From Streptomyces spororaveus (GTDB lineage Bacteria; Actinomycetota; Actinomycetes; Streptomycetales; Streptomycetaceae): a stretch of 64,000 nt of DNA. Position 1 is the first letter of the stretch. Each line of letters begins with the position of its first letter. Below are positions 54,059-62,922 of the stretch, in pieces. A program made the translations under genes and the position numbers. The stretch is from the NCBI RefSeq assembly GCF_016755875.1, contig NZ_BNED01000005.1, positions 6,725,501 through 6,789,500 of the forward strand, given 5' to 3'. The notes below the pieces were generated by a model, which saw only the letters and a program-made list of their open reading frames with translations, was not told where the DNA came from and made no database searches.

Positions 54059-55288
54059 TCAGCCGCCGAACTCCTCCAGGCCCTTCAGCGCCTGGTCCAG
54101 CAGGGCCTGGCGGCCCTCCAGCTCGCGCGAGAGCTTGTCGGCCTTGGCGTTGTTGCCCGCCGCGCGCGCCGCGTCGATCTGCTCACGCAGCTTGTCGACG
54201 GCCGCCTGCAGCTGACCCGTCAGACCGGCCGCACGGGCCCGCGCCTCCGGGTTCGTACGACGCCACTCGCCCTCCTCGGCCTCCTGGATCGCCCGCTCGA
54301 CCGAGTGCATCCGGCCCTCGACCTTCGGCCGGGCGTCCCGCGGCACGTGGCCGATGGCCTCCCAGCGCTCGTTGAGGGAGCGGAACGCGGCACGGGCCGC
54401 CTTCAGGTCCGTGATCGGGACGAGCTTCTCGGCCTCGTCGGCCAGCTCCTCCTTCAGCTTCAGGTTCTCGACCTGTTCGGCGTCACGCTCGGCGAAGACC
54501 TCGCTGCGGGCCGCGAAGAACACGTCCTGAGCACCGCGGAAACGGTTCCACAGATCGTCCTCGGACTCGCGCTGCGCCCGGCCTGCGGCCTTCCAGTCGG
54601 CCATCAGCTCGCGGTAGCGCGCCGCCGTCGGACCCCAGTCGGTCGACTTCGACAGCGACTCGGCCTCCGCGACCAGCTTCTCCTTGACCTTGCGGGCATC
54701 CTCGCGCTGCGCGTCCAGCGAGGCGAAGTGCGCCTTGCGGCGCTTGGAGAAGGCCGAACGGGCGTGGGAGAACCGGTGCCACAGCTCGTCGTCCGATTTG
54801 CGGTCCAGGCGCGGCAGGCCCTTCCAGATGTCCACCAGGGCGCGCAGCCGCTCACCGGCACTGCGCCACTGGTCGCTCTGCGCCAGCTGCTCGGCCTCGA
54901 CGACCAGCGCGTCCTTGGCCGCACGGGCCTCGTCCGTCTGCTTGGCCTTGGCGACCTTGCGCTCCTCGCGCCGGGACTCCACGGTCGTGACCAGCTTGTC
55001 CAGCCGCACCCGCAGGGCGTCCAGGTCACCCACGGCGTGGTGCTCGTCGACCTGCGTGCGCAGGTGGTCGATCGCCGTCTGGGCGTCCTTGGCGGACAGA
55101 TCAGTGGTCCGCACCCGCTTTTCGAGGAGGCCGATCTCGACCACAAGGCCCTCGTACTTGCGCTCGAAATAGGCCAGGGCCTCCTCAGGGGTGCCGGCCT
55201 GCCACGATCCGACGACCTGCTCGCCATCGGAAGTACGCACGTACACGGTGCCCGTCTCGTCGACTCGGCCCCACGGGTCGCTGCTCAC
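54059..55288 (-). CDS. DUF349-repeat protein
   Basis: 409 residues, strongly helical and charged. After a beta-like head (TVYVRTSDGEQVVGSWQ) come repeated DUF349 units with W-K/R patterns, e.g. LVDIWKGLPRLDRKSDDELW, ELMADWKAAGRAQRESEDDL and LNERWEAIGHVPRD. A coiled-coil-like end follows. Cellular role unproven, thought to be nucleic-acid or chaperone related. Convergent with relA. Confidence 0.85.
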   Translation of the reverse strand: MSSDPWGRVDETGTVYVRTSDGEQVVGSWQAGTPEEALAYFERKYEGLVVEIGLLEKRVRTTDLSAKDAQTAIDHLRTQVDEHHAVGDLDALRVRLDKLVTTVESRREERKVAKAKQTDEARAAKDALVVEAEQLAQSDQWRSAGERLRALVDIWKGLPRLDRKSDDELWHRFSHARSAFSKRRKAHFASLDAQREDARKVKEKLVAEAESLSKSTDWGPTAARYRELMADWKAAGRAQRESEDDLWNRFRGAQDVFFAARSEVFAERDAEQVENLKLKEELADEAEKLVPITDLKAARAAFRSLNERWEAIGHVPRDARPKVEGRMHSVERAIQEAEEGEWRRTNPEARARAAGLTGQLQAAVDKLREQIDAARAAGNNAKADKLSRELEGRQALLDQALKGLEEFGG

Positions 55289-55479
55289 AGCGCCTCCTCC
55301 ACCTGATGCCTTGCGAGGGGTTCACCCCCTGGGCATCGTCCACAGTTTCCTGGGGCGGGCAGCGCCCGCCCTGCACAACGCCAACATAGGCGACCGCCGG
55401 GCCGGCTGTCCGCATCCCGCACGACGGAATATCGGCGTGCGGGCGGCGGGCCGGCCGGGCCCGGGGTCGGCGCACCACG

Positions 55480-56271
55480 TCAGTTCTGGGTGACCGTGCC
55501 CTTCTCGATCTTCACCTCGGTCTTGGGCGCGCCGTCCTGGCCGCCGTCGACCGTACCGGCCTTCGCGATGTCTTCGAGGACCTTCAGGCCGGCCGCGTCG
55601 ATCTTGCCGAACGGCGTGTACGTCGGCGTCAGCGGGCTGTCCTTGTAGACCAGGAAGAACTGGCTGCCGCCCGAGCCGGGCTGACCCGTGTTGGCCATGG
55701 CGACCGTGCCCGCCGGGTAGACGACCTGGCCCTGCTCGTTGGCCTTGCCCAGCGAGTCCAGGTTCTCGTCCGGGATGTTGTAGCCCGGGCCGCCGCGGCC
55801 GGTGCCCTCGGGGTCACCGCACTGGAGCACGAAGATCCCGCTGGTCGTCAGCCGGTGGCACTTGGTGTTGTCGAAGTAGCCCTTGTCGGCGAGCGACTTG
55901 AACGAGTTCACCGTCTGCGGGGTCTTCGCCGCGTCCATCGCGAAGTTGATGTCACCCGCGCTGGTCTTCAGCGCGAAGGTGTACTTCGCCTTCTGGTCGA
56001 TCGCCATCTCCGGCGAGGGGGACTGCTTGGGTGCGGGCTCGGACGCCGAGGCCGACGGGTTCGCGGACGGGTCCGCGGCCTGGTCCTTCTTGTCCTTGTC
56101 GAAGACACCGCCGACGATCAGGCCCACCAGGGTCGCGACGACGACGGCCACCGCCGCGCCGATCACGGCCGCGCGCTGACGCGACTTCCGCCGGGCCTCG
56201 GCCCGGCGCTTCTGCTGGCGCTCGTACTTCTCCTTGGCGAGCTGTCGCCGTCGCTGATCGCTCGTGACCAC
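55480..56271 (-). CDS. Membrane-anchored cyclophilin-type peptidyl-prolyl isomerase
   Basis: 263 residues. Basic cytoplasmic head, one TM helix (VIGAAVAVVVATLVGLIVGG, about 38-57), a Ser/Pro/Ala linker, then the cyclophilin domain: TNFAMDAAKTPQTVNSF-like text, GYFDNTKCHRLTTSGIFVLQ, YPAGTVAMANTGQPGSGGSQ and FFLVYKD. It should fold proteins outside the membrane. GTG start at 56271, AAGGAGA 8 bases away. Divergent from the metallo-hydrolase gene. Confidence 0.93.
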   Translation of the reverse strand: MVTSDQRRRQLAKEKYERQQKRRAEARRKSRQRAAVIGAAVAVVVATLVGLIVGGVFDKDKKDQAADPSANPSASASEPAPKQSPSPEMAIDQKAKYTFALKTSAGDINFAMDAAKTPQTVNSFKSLADKGYFDNTKCHRLTTSGIFVLQCGDPEGTGRGGPGYNIPDENLDSLGKANEQGQVVYPAGTVAMANTGQPGSGGSQFFLVYKDSPLTPTYTPFGKIDAAGLKVLEDIAKAGTVDGGQDGAPKTEVKIEKGTVTQN

Positions 56272-56424
56272 CGGGTCGTCTCCTTGTGCGTGTCTGCTAC
56301 TGCTGTCCGGGCTGGGATAGGCCGTACCGTATATGGGTTCGCTGTGTAATGAGCGGCGCCGGTAGGCTCTGAGCAGCAGCATTCCTGTCTGCAGCCTCCC
56401 GCCGGACGACGATTGAGGACGAAC

Positions 56425-57135
56425 GTGCTGATTGCCGGGTTCCCCGCAGGCGCTTGGGGCACCAACTGCTACGTGGTCGCCCCCGCCGCCGGTGAGGAGT
56501 GCGTCATCATCGACCCGGGCCATCAGGCCGCCCAGGGTGTCGAGGAGACGCTGAGGAAGCATCGGCTCAAGCCCGTCGCGGTCGTGCTGACCCATGGACA
56601 CATCGATCATGTGGCCTCGGTGGTCCCGGTGTGCGGAGCACACGACGTACCGGCCTGGATCCACCCCGAGGACCGCTACATGATGAGCGACCCGGAGAAG
56701 GCCCTCGGCCGCTCCATCGGGATGCCCCTCATGGGCGAGCTGACCGTGGGGGAGCCGGACGACGTCCGCGAGCTGGCCGACGGCGCCGCCCTGAAATTGG
56801 CCGGAATGGACTTCTCCGTGGCGCACGCGCCGGGGCATACCAAGGGGTCGGTGACCTTCCGGATGCCCGAGCTGGCCGACATCCCGCCGGTCTTCTTCTC
56901 GGGTGACCTGCTCTTCGCCGGCTCCATCGGACGCACCGACCTGCCCGGCGGCTCCCACGCCGAGATGCTCGAATCGCTGGGCCGCGTGTGCCTGCCGCTC
57001 GACGACTCGACCGTGGTGCTGTCCGGCCACGGTCCCCAGACCACCATCGGCCGCGAGCGCGCGACCAACCCGTACCTCCGGGAAGTCGCCGCCGGGCTCG
57101 GAGACGGCACCGCCGCTCCACGACGAGGAATGTGA
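56425..57135 (+). CDS. MBL-fold metallo-hydrolase (glyoxalase II-like)
   Basis: 236 residues. The metal-binding THxHxDH motif is [13 protein letters not shown], with [19 protein letters not shown] and the distal [15 protein letters not shown] supplying His ligands. Members hydrolyse thioesters such as lactoyl-thiols. The GTG at 56425 fits the family start ([17 protein letters not shown]) and has GAGGA 6 bases upstream. Eleven bases before hisS, so probably one transcript. Confidence 0.9.
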   Translation: MLIAGFPAGAWGTNCYVVAPAAGEECVIIDPGHQAAQGVEETLRKHRLKPVAVVLTHGHIDHVASVVPVCGAHDVPAWIHPEDRYMMSDPEKALGRSIGMPLMGELTVGEPDDVRELADGAALKLAGMDFSVAHAPGHTKGSVTFRMPELADIPPVFFSGDLLFAGSIGRTDLPGGSHAEMLESLGRVCLPLDDSTVVLSGHGPQTTIGRERATNPYLREVAAGLGDGTAAPRRGM

Positions 57136-57145
57136 CGAAAACTCC

Positions 57146-58399
57146 GTGGCTACTTTCAAGGCCCCCAAGGGCACGTACGACCTGATCCCGCCGGTCTCCG
57201 TGAAGTACCTGGCGGTACGCGAGGCCATCGCGGCCCCGCTCCGCAACTCCGGTTACGGCTACATCGAGACCCCCGGCTTCGAGGACGTGGGCCTCTTCGC
57301 CCGCGGCGTCGGCGAGTCCACCGACATCGTCTCCAAGGAGATGTACGCCTTCGAGACCAAGGGTGGGGCACAGCTGGCCCTGCGCCCCGAGGGCACGGCC
57401 TCGGTGCTGCGCGCGGCGCTGGAGGCCAGCCTGCACAAGAAGGGCAACCTGCCGGTCAAGCTCTGGTACTCGGGCTCGTACTACCGCTACGAGCAGCCGC
57501 AGGCCGGACGCTACCGCCACTTCTCGCAGGTCGGCGCCGAGGCGATCGGCGCCGAGGACCCGGCGCTGGACGCCGAGCTGATCATCCTGGCCGACCAGGC
57601 GTACCGCTCGCTCGGCCTGCGCGACTTCCGGATCCTGCTGAACTCGCTGGGCGACAAGGAGTGCCGCCCGGTGTACCGGGAGGCCCTGCAGTCCTTCCTG
57701 CGGGGCCTCGACCTCGACGCGGAGACCATGCGCCGCGCCGAGATCAACCCGCTGCGCGTCCTCGACGACAAGCGGTCCGACGTCCAGAAGCAGCTCGTCG
57801 GCGCCCCGGTGCTGCGCGACTACCTGTGCGACGCGTGCAAGACGTACCACGAGCAGGTCCGGGTCCTGGTGACCGCGGCCGGCGTCGCCTTCGAGGACGA
57901 CGACAAGCTGGTGCGCGGCCTGGACTACTACACCCGCACCACTTTCGAGTTCGTCCACGACGGCCTGGGCATCGCGGTCGGCGGCGGCGGCCGTTACGAC
58001 GGCCTGTCCGAGATGATCGGCGGACCGGCGCTGCCGTCGGTGGGCTGGGCGCTCGGCGTGGACCGCACGGTCCTCGCGCTGGAGAAGGAGGGCGTCGAGC
58101 TCGACATCCCCGCGTCGACCTCGGTGTTCGCCGTAGCGCTGGGTGAGGCCAAAGCGACCGTGTTCGGGCTCGTGACGCAGCTGCGCAAGGCGGGCGTCGC
58201 GGCGGACATGTCGTACGGCGGCAAGGGCCTCAAGGGCGCCATGAAGGACGCGAACCGCAGCGGTGCCCGCTTCGCGGTCGTGGTGGGCGAGCGGGACCTC
58301 GCCGAGGGCGTCGTCCAGCTCAAGGACATGGAGTCCGGCGAGCAGACGGCCGTGCCCGTCGACGAGCTGGTCGACACCGTCCAGGCCCGCCTCGCCTGA
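57146..58399 (+). CDS. hisS: Histidyl-tRNA synthetase
   Basis: 417 residues. Class II motifs: KGTYDLIPP, motif 2 [20 protein letters not shown], histidine-specific signatures [15 protein letters not shown] and [15 protein letters not shown], and a C-terminal anticodon domain with [23 protein letters not shown] start; only a weak RBS is visible, so translation may be coupled to the MBL gene. Terminator at 58423-58456. Confidence 0.96.
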   Translation: MATFKAPKGTYDLIPPVSVKYLAVREAIAAPLRNSGYGYIETPGFEDVGLFARGVGESTDIVSKEMYAFETKGGAQLALRPEGTASVLRAALEASLHKKGNLPVKLWYSGSYYRYEQPQAGRYRHFSQVGAEAIGAEDPALDAELIILADQAYRSLGLRDFRILLNSLGDKECRPVYREALQSFLRGLDLDAETMRRAEINPLRVLDDKRSDVQKQLVGAPVLRDYLCDACKTYHEQVRVLVTAAGVAFEDDDKLVRGLDYYTRTTFEFVHDGLGIAVGGGGRYDGLSEMIGGPALPSVGWALGVDRTVLALEKEGVELDIPASTSVFAVALGEAKATVFGLVTQLRKAGVAADMSYGGKGLKGAMKDANRSGARFAVVVGERDLAEGVVQLKDMESGEQTAVPVDELVDTVQARLA

Positions 58400-58422
58400 C
58401 GGCAGCGGCACGGGAGCGCACG

Positions 58423-58456
58423 GGACGGGGCCGGGGATCTTTCCCCGGCCCCGTCC
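58423..58456 (+). terminator. Terminator after hisS
   Basis: GGACGGGGCCGGGGA (58423-58437) and TCCCCGGCCCCGTCC (58442-58456), 15-bp perfect stem with loop TCTT. Confidence 0.85.
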
Positions 58457-58520
58457 GTTCACAGGCTCGTACGGCACAATGACCCGTGCTTGATCACCTG
58501 GCAGATGTGGAGCGGGCGGT

Positions 58521-59138
58521 ATGACGACACGAAGCGCGGACGCGGACACCGCCCGGGGCAGGACCGTCGGAGGAAGCCGGGCCCTGGCCCTGCTGCTCGT
58601 CATCACCGGAGCCGCGGGTCTGCTCGCCGCCTGGGTGATCACGATCGACAAGTTCAAGCTGCTGGAGGACCCGACCTTCAAGCCGGCCTGCAGCCTCAAC
58701 CCGGTCGTCTCCTGCGGCAACATCATGACGAGCGACCAGGCGTCGGCCTTCGGCTTCCCGAACCCGATGCTCGGACTCGTCGCCTACGGCATCGTGATCT
58801 GCGTCGGCATGAGCATGCTGGCCGGGGCCTCGTTCCGCCCCTGGTACTGGCTGACCTTCAACGCCGGCACCCTCTTCGGCGTCGTCTTCTGCGCCTGGCT
58901 CATGTACCAGTCGCTGTACAACATCAACTCGCTCTGCCTGTGGTGCTCCCTCGCCTGGGTCGCCACGATCTTCATGTTCTGGTACGTCACCGCGCACAAC
59001 GTCCGCGAGGGGCTGCTGCCCGCCCCGGGCTGGCTCAAGTCCTTCCTCGACGAGTTCACCTGGGTCCCGCCCGTCCTGCACGTCGGCGTCATCGGCATGC
59101 TGATCCTGACCCGCTGGTGGGACTTCTGGACCTCCTGA
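58521..59138 (+). CDS. Vitamin K epoxide reductase-family protein
   Basis: 205 residues, about five TM helices. The loop cysteines are PACSLNPVVSCGNIM and the redox CxxC is LCLWCSLAW. VKOR reoxidises DsbA-type proteins using menaquinone, driving disulfide formation outside the membrane. No fused thioredoxin domain and no exported DsbA next to it, so the partner is elsewhere. Stands before rarA. Confidence 0.92.
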   Translation: MTTRSADADTARGRTVGGSRALALLLVITGAAGLLAAWVITIDKFKLLEDPTFKPACSLNPVVSCGNIMTSDQASAFGFPNPMLGLVAYGIVICVGMSMLAGASFRPWYWLTFNAGTLFGVVFCAWLMYQSLYNINSLCLWCSLAWVATIFMFWYVTAHNVREGLLPAPGWLKSFLDEFTWVPPVLHVGVIGMLILTRWWDFWTS

Positions 59139-59179
59139 GCGCGGGCGGCCCTGTCGGTGGGCTCGCATAGGCTTCCCGT

Positions 59180-60535
59180 GTGGAACCAGACCTGTTCACC
59201 GCAGCTGCCGAAGAACGCCAGGAGAAGGACCCCGCGAGCTCCCCGCTCGCCGTCCGGATGCGCCCGCGCACCCTGGACGAGGTCGTCGGCCAGCAGCACC
59301 TGCTGAAGCCCGGCTCACCGCTGCGCCGGCTCGTCGGGGAAGGGGCCGGCGGCCCGGCCGGTGCGTCCTCGGTGATCCTCTGGGGCCCGCCGGGCATCGG
59401 GAAGACCACCCTGGCGTATGTGGTCAGCCAGGCCACCCAGAAGCGGTTCGTGGAACTCTCCGCGATCACGGCGGGGGTCAAAGAGGTACGGGCCGTCATC
59501 GAGGGCGCCAAGCGCGCCGCCGGCGGCTACGGCAAGGAGACCGTCCTCTTCCTCGACGAGATCCACCGCTTCAGCAAGGCGCAGCAGGACTCGCTGCTGC
59601 CCGCCGTCGAGAACCGCTGGGTGACGCTGATCGCGGCCACCACGGAGAACCCGTACTTCTCGATCATCTCCCCGCTGCTGTCGCGCTCGCTGCTCCTGAC
59701 GCTGGAACCGCTGACCGACGAGGACCTGAGCGCCCTGATGCGCCGCGCCCTCGCCGAGGAGCGGGGACTGGGCGGAGCCGTCTCCCTCCCGGCGGACGCC
59801 GAGGCGCACCTGCTGCGGATCGCCGGCGGCGACGCCCGCAGGGCGCTGACCGCGCTGGAGGCGGGCGCCGGGTCGGCCATCGCCAAGGGCGAGGACGAGA
59901 TCACCCTCCAGACCCTGGAGGAGGCCGTCGACCGGGCTGCGGTCCGCTACGACAAGGACGGCGACCAGCACTACGACGTGGCCAGCGCGCTGATCAAGTC
60001 GATCCGCGGCTCGGACGTGGACGCCGCGCTGCACTACCTGGCCCGGATGATCGAGGCCGGCGAGGACCCCCGGTTCATCGCGCGCCGTCTGATGATCTCC
60101 GCGAGCGAGGACATCGGCCTGGCGGACCCGACGGCCCTGCCGATCGCGGTGGCCGCCGCCCAGGCGGTGGCCATGATCGGCTTCCCGGAGGCGGCGCTGA
60201 CCCTCTCGCACGCCACGATCGCGCTGGCCCTTGCCCCGAAGTCGAACACCGCCACGACCGCGATCGGCGCGGCGCTGGCCGACGTACGGGCGGGCCTGGC
60301 GGGCTCCGTCCCGCCGCACCTGCGGGACGGCCACTACAAGGGCGCGGCGAAGCTGGGGCACGCGCAGGGGTACGTGTACCCGCACGACGTGCCGGGCGCG
60401 ATCGCCGCGCAGCAGTACGCGCCGGACGAGATCCAGGGCAAGCGGTACTACGAGCCGACGCGCTACGGCGCGGAGGCCCGCTACGCGGACGTGGTCGAGA
60501 AGGTCCGCGAACGGCTGCGGGGCAGCACCCCCTAG
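59180..60535 (+). CDS. rarA: Replication-associated recombination protein A (MgsA/RarA AAA ATPase)
   Basis: 451 residues. Starts near [20 protein letters not shown]; Walker [13 protein letters not shown], Walker [20 protein letters not shown], sensor 1 [14 protein letters not shown], and the MgsA tetramerisation region with [20 protein letters not shown] and [14 protein letters not shown]. Acts at stalled replication forks. GTG start; 41 bases after the VKOR gene. Confidence 0.95.
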   Translation: MEPDLFTAAAEERQEKDPASSPLAVRMRPRTLDEVVGQQHLLKPGSPLRRLVGEGAGGPAGASSVILWGPPGIGKTTLAYVVSQATQKRFVELSAITAGVKEVRAVIEGAKRAAGGYGKETVLFLDEIHRFSKAQQDSLLPAVENRWVTLIAATTENPYFSIISPLLSRSLLLTLEPLTDEDLSALMRRALAEERGLGGAVSLPADAEAHLLRIAGGDARRALTALEAGAGSAIAKGEDEITLQTLEEAVDRAAVRYDKDGDQHYDVASALIKSIRGSDVDAALHYLARMIEAGEDPRFIARRLMISASEDIGLADPTALPIAVAAAQAVAMIGFPEAALTLSHATIALALAPKSNTATTAIGAALADVRAGLAGSVPPHLRDGHYKGAAKLGHAQGYVYPHDVPGAIAAQQYAPDEIQGKRYYEPTRYGAEARYADVVEKVRERLRGSTP

Positions 60536-60547
60536 CGCTCACAGCTG

Positions 60548-60569
60548 CCCCGGCGTGGCCGCGCCGGGG
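60548..60569 (+). terminator. Short terminator hairpin after rarA
   Basis: CCCCGGCG / CGCCGGGG with a 6-base loop, 13 bases after the rarA stop. Confidence 0.6.
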
Positions 60570-60597
60570 TGGGGGCGGCGGATTCTAGGCTCCCCGC

Positions 60598-61241
60598 ATG
60601 CGTTCGTCCCGGCCGCTCGCCGCCGTCCTCGCGCTCGCCCTCGCCGGGCCCGCGGCGGCCGGGTGCCACCACGACGACGCCGCGACGGCCCGGGCCAGCG
60701 CGGCGGCGCTGGTCGGGCGGGTGCCGCCGGCCGGTGCGGGGTTCCCGCCGGGCGCGGCCGCCGCGAAGGCGCAGCTGGCCGGGCTCAAGGTCGAGCGGGG
60801 CCGCCACTGGGAGACGTACAAGCGCGAGAACTTCGGCCGGTACTGGTCCGACGAGACCGACGCCGTCGGTGGGCGCAACGGCTGCGACACCCGTGACGAC
60901 GTGCTGCGCCGGGACCTGACGGAGCTGCGCGAAGGGGACCGGAACCCGTGCGTCGTGCTGTCCGGCACGCTGCACGATCCGTACACCGGCAAGGTGCTGC
61001 CCTACACCTACCGGCGCGCCTCGCAGATCCAGACGGACCACGTGGTCGCGCTCGGCGCCGCCTGGCGGGCCGGCGCGTACGCGTGGACCCCGCGGCGCAG
61101 GCTGGAGTACGCCAACGACCTCGACGTCCTGCTCGCCGTGGACCAGCAGACCAACCACGACAAGGGGAGCAGGACGGCCGACAAGTGGCGGCGCCCGAGA
61201 AGCTCGCGCTCCAGGACATGCTGGCCACCTGCACCCCGTGA
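60598..61241 (+). pseudogene. HNH endonuclease-family lipoprotein with frameshifted, internally deleted 3' end
   Basis: The main frame starts MRSSRPLAAVLALALAG with a lipobox-like end (AAAGC, Cys near 22) and holds the HNH core: SQIQTDHVVALGAAW, then YANDLDVLLAVDQQ and TNHDKGSRTADKW. After DKWR the frame runs into a basic, non-family tail to a stop at 61366-61368. The normal family ending, here APEKLALQDMLATCTP, is present in a different frame and stops at 61241, and about 25-30 residues between are missing. So a deletion not divisible by three has struck the 3' end. It may be a pseudogene, a still active variant, or a sequencing error. Confidence 0.65.
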
Positions 61242-61252
61242 GGCCGTGAGGC

Positions 61253-62161
61253 CTAGTACGAGGCGGCCGAGAGCAGGGAGTGCATCGCCCGGCGCAGGCC
61301 GCAGATGTCCGCGACCGGCTCCGGGAAGTCGAAGCGGGCGTCGAAGGAGCCGGCCGGGCCGCCGGTGAAGCGGACGCGCAGGCCGAGACGGTCCAGGGAG
61401 AGCGGGACGGCGGTCATGCCGCGGGCCTCGCGGGCGCCGAGCAGGCCGCCCAGCTCGCCGAGCCGGTCGCCGTGGGCGGAGTGCAGGTGCTGGAGCAGCT
61501 CGCTCTCGTGCGCGACCATCGGGTCCGGCTCCGCCGCGGCCAGGTCGTCCGGGTCCACGTGCTCGGCGCCCCAGAGGTCGTCCACCGAGATCTCGCCGAC
61601 CTCCAGGCGCAGCATCATCCAGGCCGGACGCCCGGCGTGGGGGGCGTCGAGGGACTCCCGCATGCCCAACAGCTCGCCCACCGGATGCCGCTCCGCGAGG
61701 AGCGCGGCGCAGACCGCGCGGTCGTCCCCGCGCACCGGCGTCAGCCAGCCGGCCAGCCAGGCGCGACCTCGGATACGATGTGGGACGGACACCGGCGCCA
61801 CATCCGTGATCTCGATCACGGCGGTGAGGTCGTCGTCCTGGGCGTGAGCGGCTGCCCTGGCAGCCGCGGATTCCCCTGAGACAAGGAGAATCACGTCCCC
61901 GTCCGGGGTGACGGTCCGTGCGACCGGCAGCCCTGTCCCGAACTCCTCGGACTCGTGACTGTCACGAGCACCGATCAGCGTGAGGGATACTGAGGCGTTG
62001 GACTCTACGAGGGTTCGTACGCGTTCGGCTCCGGTGAGCTGCCGAACGCCTTCCCTGGGACGCGGCTGACCTTGCTTATCGTCGGCGCAAGCGGATTCTG
62101 TTTCGTCTGAATCCGAACTGCGCTGCGCACTGGGCAGGGGGATCCCATGTGGTCGAGACAT
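61253..62161 (-). CDS. DUF2470-domain protein, probably iron-regulated
   Basis: 302 residues. Variable N-terminus, a middle region with SVSLTLIGARDSHESEEFGT and GDVILLVSGESAAARAAAHA, like a split-barrel flavin/heme-binding fold, and a C-terminal DUF2470 part (MVAHESELLQHLHSAHGDRL, AVPLSLDRLGLRVRF, LRRAMHSLLSAA). Related HugZ-type proteins handle heme. ATG at 62161 with GAGGAGG close upstream and an iron box 15 bases beyond, so repression by DmdR1 in iron-rich cells is inferred. Convergent with the HNH gene. Confidence 0.85.
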   Translation of the reverse strand: MSRPHGIPLPSAQRSSDSDETESACADDKQGQPRPREGVRQLTGAERVRTLVESNASVSLTLIGARDSHESEEFGTGLPVARTVTPDGDVILLVSGESAAARAAAHAQDDDLTAVIEITDVAPVSVPHRIRGRAWLAGWLTPVRGDDRAVCAALLAERHPVGELLGMRESLDAPHAGRPAWMMLRLEVGEISVDDLWGAEHVDPDDLAAAEPDPMVAHESELLQHLHSAHGDRLGELGGLLGAREARGMTAVPLSLDRLGLRVRFTGGPAGSFDARFDFPEPVADICGLRRAMHSLLSAASY

Positions 62162-62175
62162 TACGTCCTCCTCGC

Positions 62176-62194
62176 TAAGGTAAGCCTCACCTAA
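62176..62194. promoter_or_regulatory. Iron box (DmdR1/IdeR-type operator)
   Basis: On the minus strand TTAGGTGAGGCTTACCTTA matches the consensus TTAGGTTAGGCTAACCTAA at 16 of 19 positions. It lies in the 55-base gap between the DUF2470 and rpsD starts, 15 bases from the DUF2470 ATG and 23 from the rpsD GTG. Confidence 0.75.
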
Positions 62195-62216
62195 CTTACA
62201 TGGAGGTAGGTTCCCC

Positions 62217-62828
62217 GTGAACCAGAAGCGACCCAAGGTCAAGAAGTCGCGTGCCCTCGGCATTGCGCTGACCCCGAAGGCCGTCAAGTACTTCGAGGCC
62301 CGCCCCTACCCGCCGGGCGAGCACGGCCGTGGCCGCAAGCAGAACTCGGACTACAAGGTCCGTCTGCTGGAGAAGCAGCGTCTGCGCGCTCAGTACGACA
62401 TCTCTGAGCGTCAGATGGCCCGCGCGTACGACCGCGCCAAGAAGGCCGAAGGCAAGACGGGCGAGGCGCTTGTCGTCGAGCTCGAGCGTCGCCTCGACGC
62501 CCTGGTTCTGCGTTCGGGCATCGCCCGCACCATCTACCAGGCCCGCCAGATGGTCGTTCACGGCCACATCGAGGTCAACGGCGACAAGGTCGACAAGCCG
62601 TCGTTCCGTGTCCGTCCGGACGACGTCATCACCGTGCGCGAGCGCAGCCGCGAGAAGGTTCCGTTCCAGGTTGCCCGTGAGGGTGGCTACGCAGGCGAGG
62701 GCGAGACCCCGCGCTACCTGCAGGTCAACCTGAAGGCCCTGGCCTTCCGCCTGGACCGCGACCCGAACCGCAAGGAAATCCCGGTCATCTGCGACGAGCA
62801 GCTCGTCGTCGAGTACTACGCCCGCTGA
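62217..62828 (+). CDS. rpsD: 30S ribosomal protein S4
   Basis: 203 residues. Binds 16S rRNA and nucleates the 30S body. Starts [20 protein letters not shown] and continues with the S4 RNA-binding domain ([34 protein letters not shown]). It lacks the N-terminal Cys4 zinc knuckle, so it is the zinc-independent type. GGAGG lies about 9 bases before the GTG. Its promoter must be in or near the very short gap shared with the DUF2470 gene. Confidence 0.96.
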   Translation: MNQKRPKVKKSRALGIALTPKAVKYFEARPYPPGEHGRGRKQNSDYKVRLLEKQRLRAQYDISERQMARAYDRAKKAEGKTGEALVVELERRLDALVLRSGIARTIYQARQMVVHGHIEVNGDKVDKPSFRVRPDDVITVRERSREKVPFQVAREGGYAGEGETPRYLQVNLKALAFRLDRDPNRKEIPVICDEQLVVEYYAR

Positions 62829-62856
62829 TGCAGGCCTAGTCTCACCGACTGGTCAG

Positions 62857-62887
62857 CCCGCCGTCCCCTCCATGGGGCGGCGGGTTT
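62857..62887 (+). terminator. Terminator after rpsD
   Basis: CCCGCCGTCCCC / GGGGCGGCGGG (one bulged base) followed by TTTT. Confidence 0.85.
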
Positions 62888-62922
62888 TCCTTTGCCACGG
62901 CCCGCCCGCCACGGCCGCCCCG

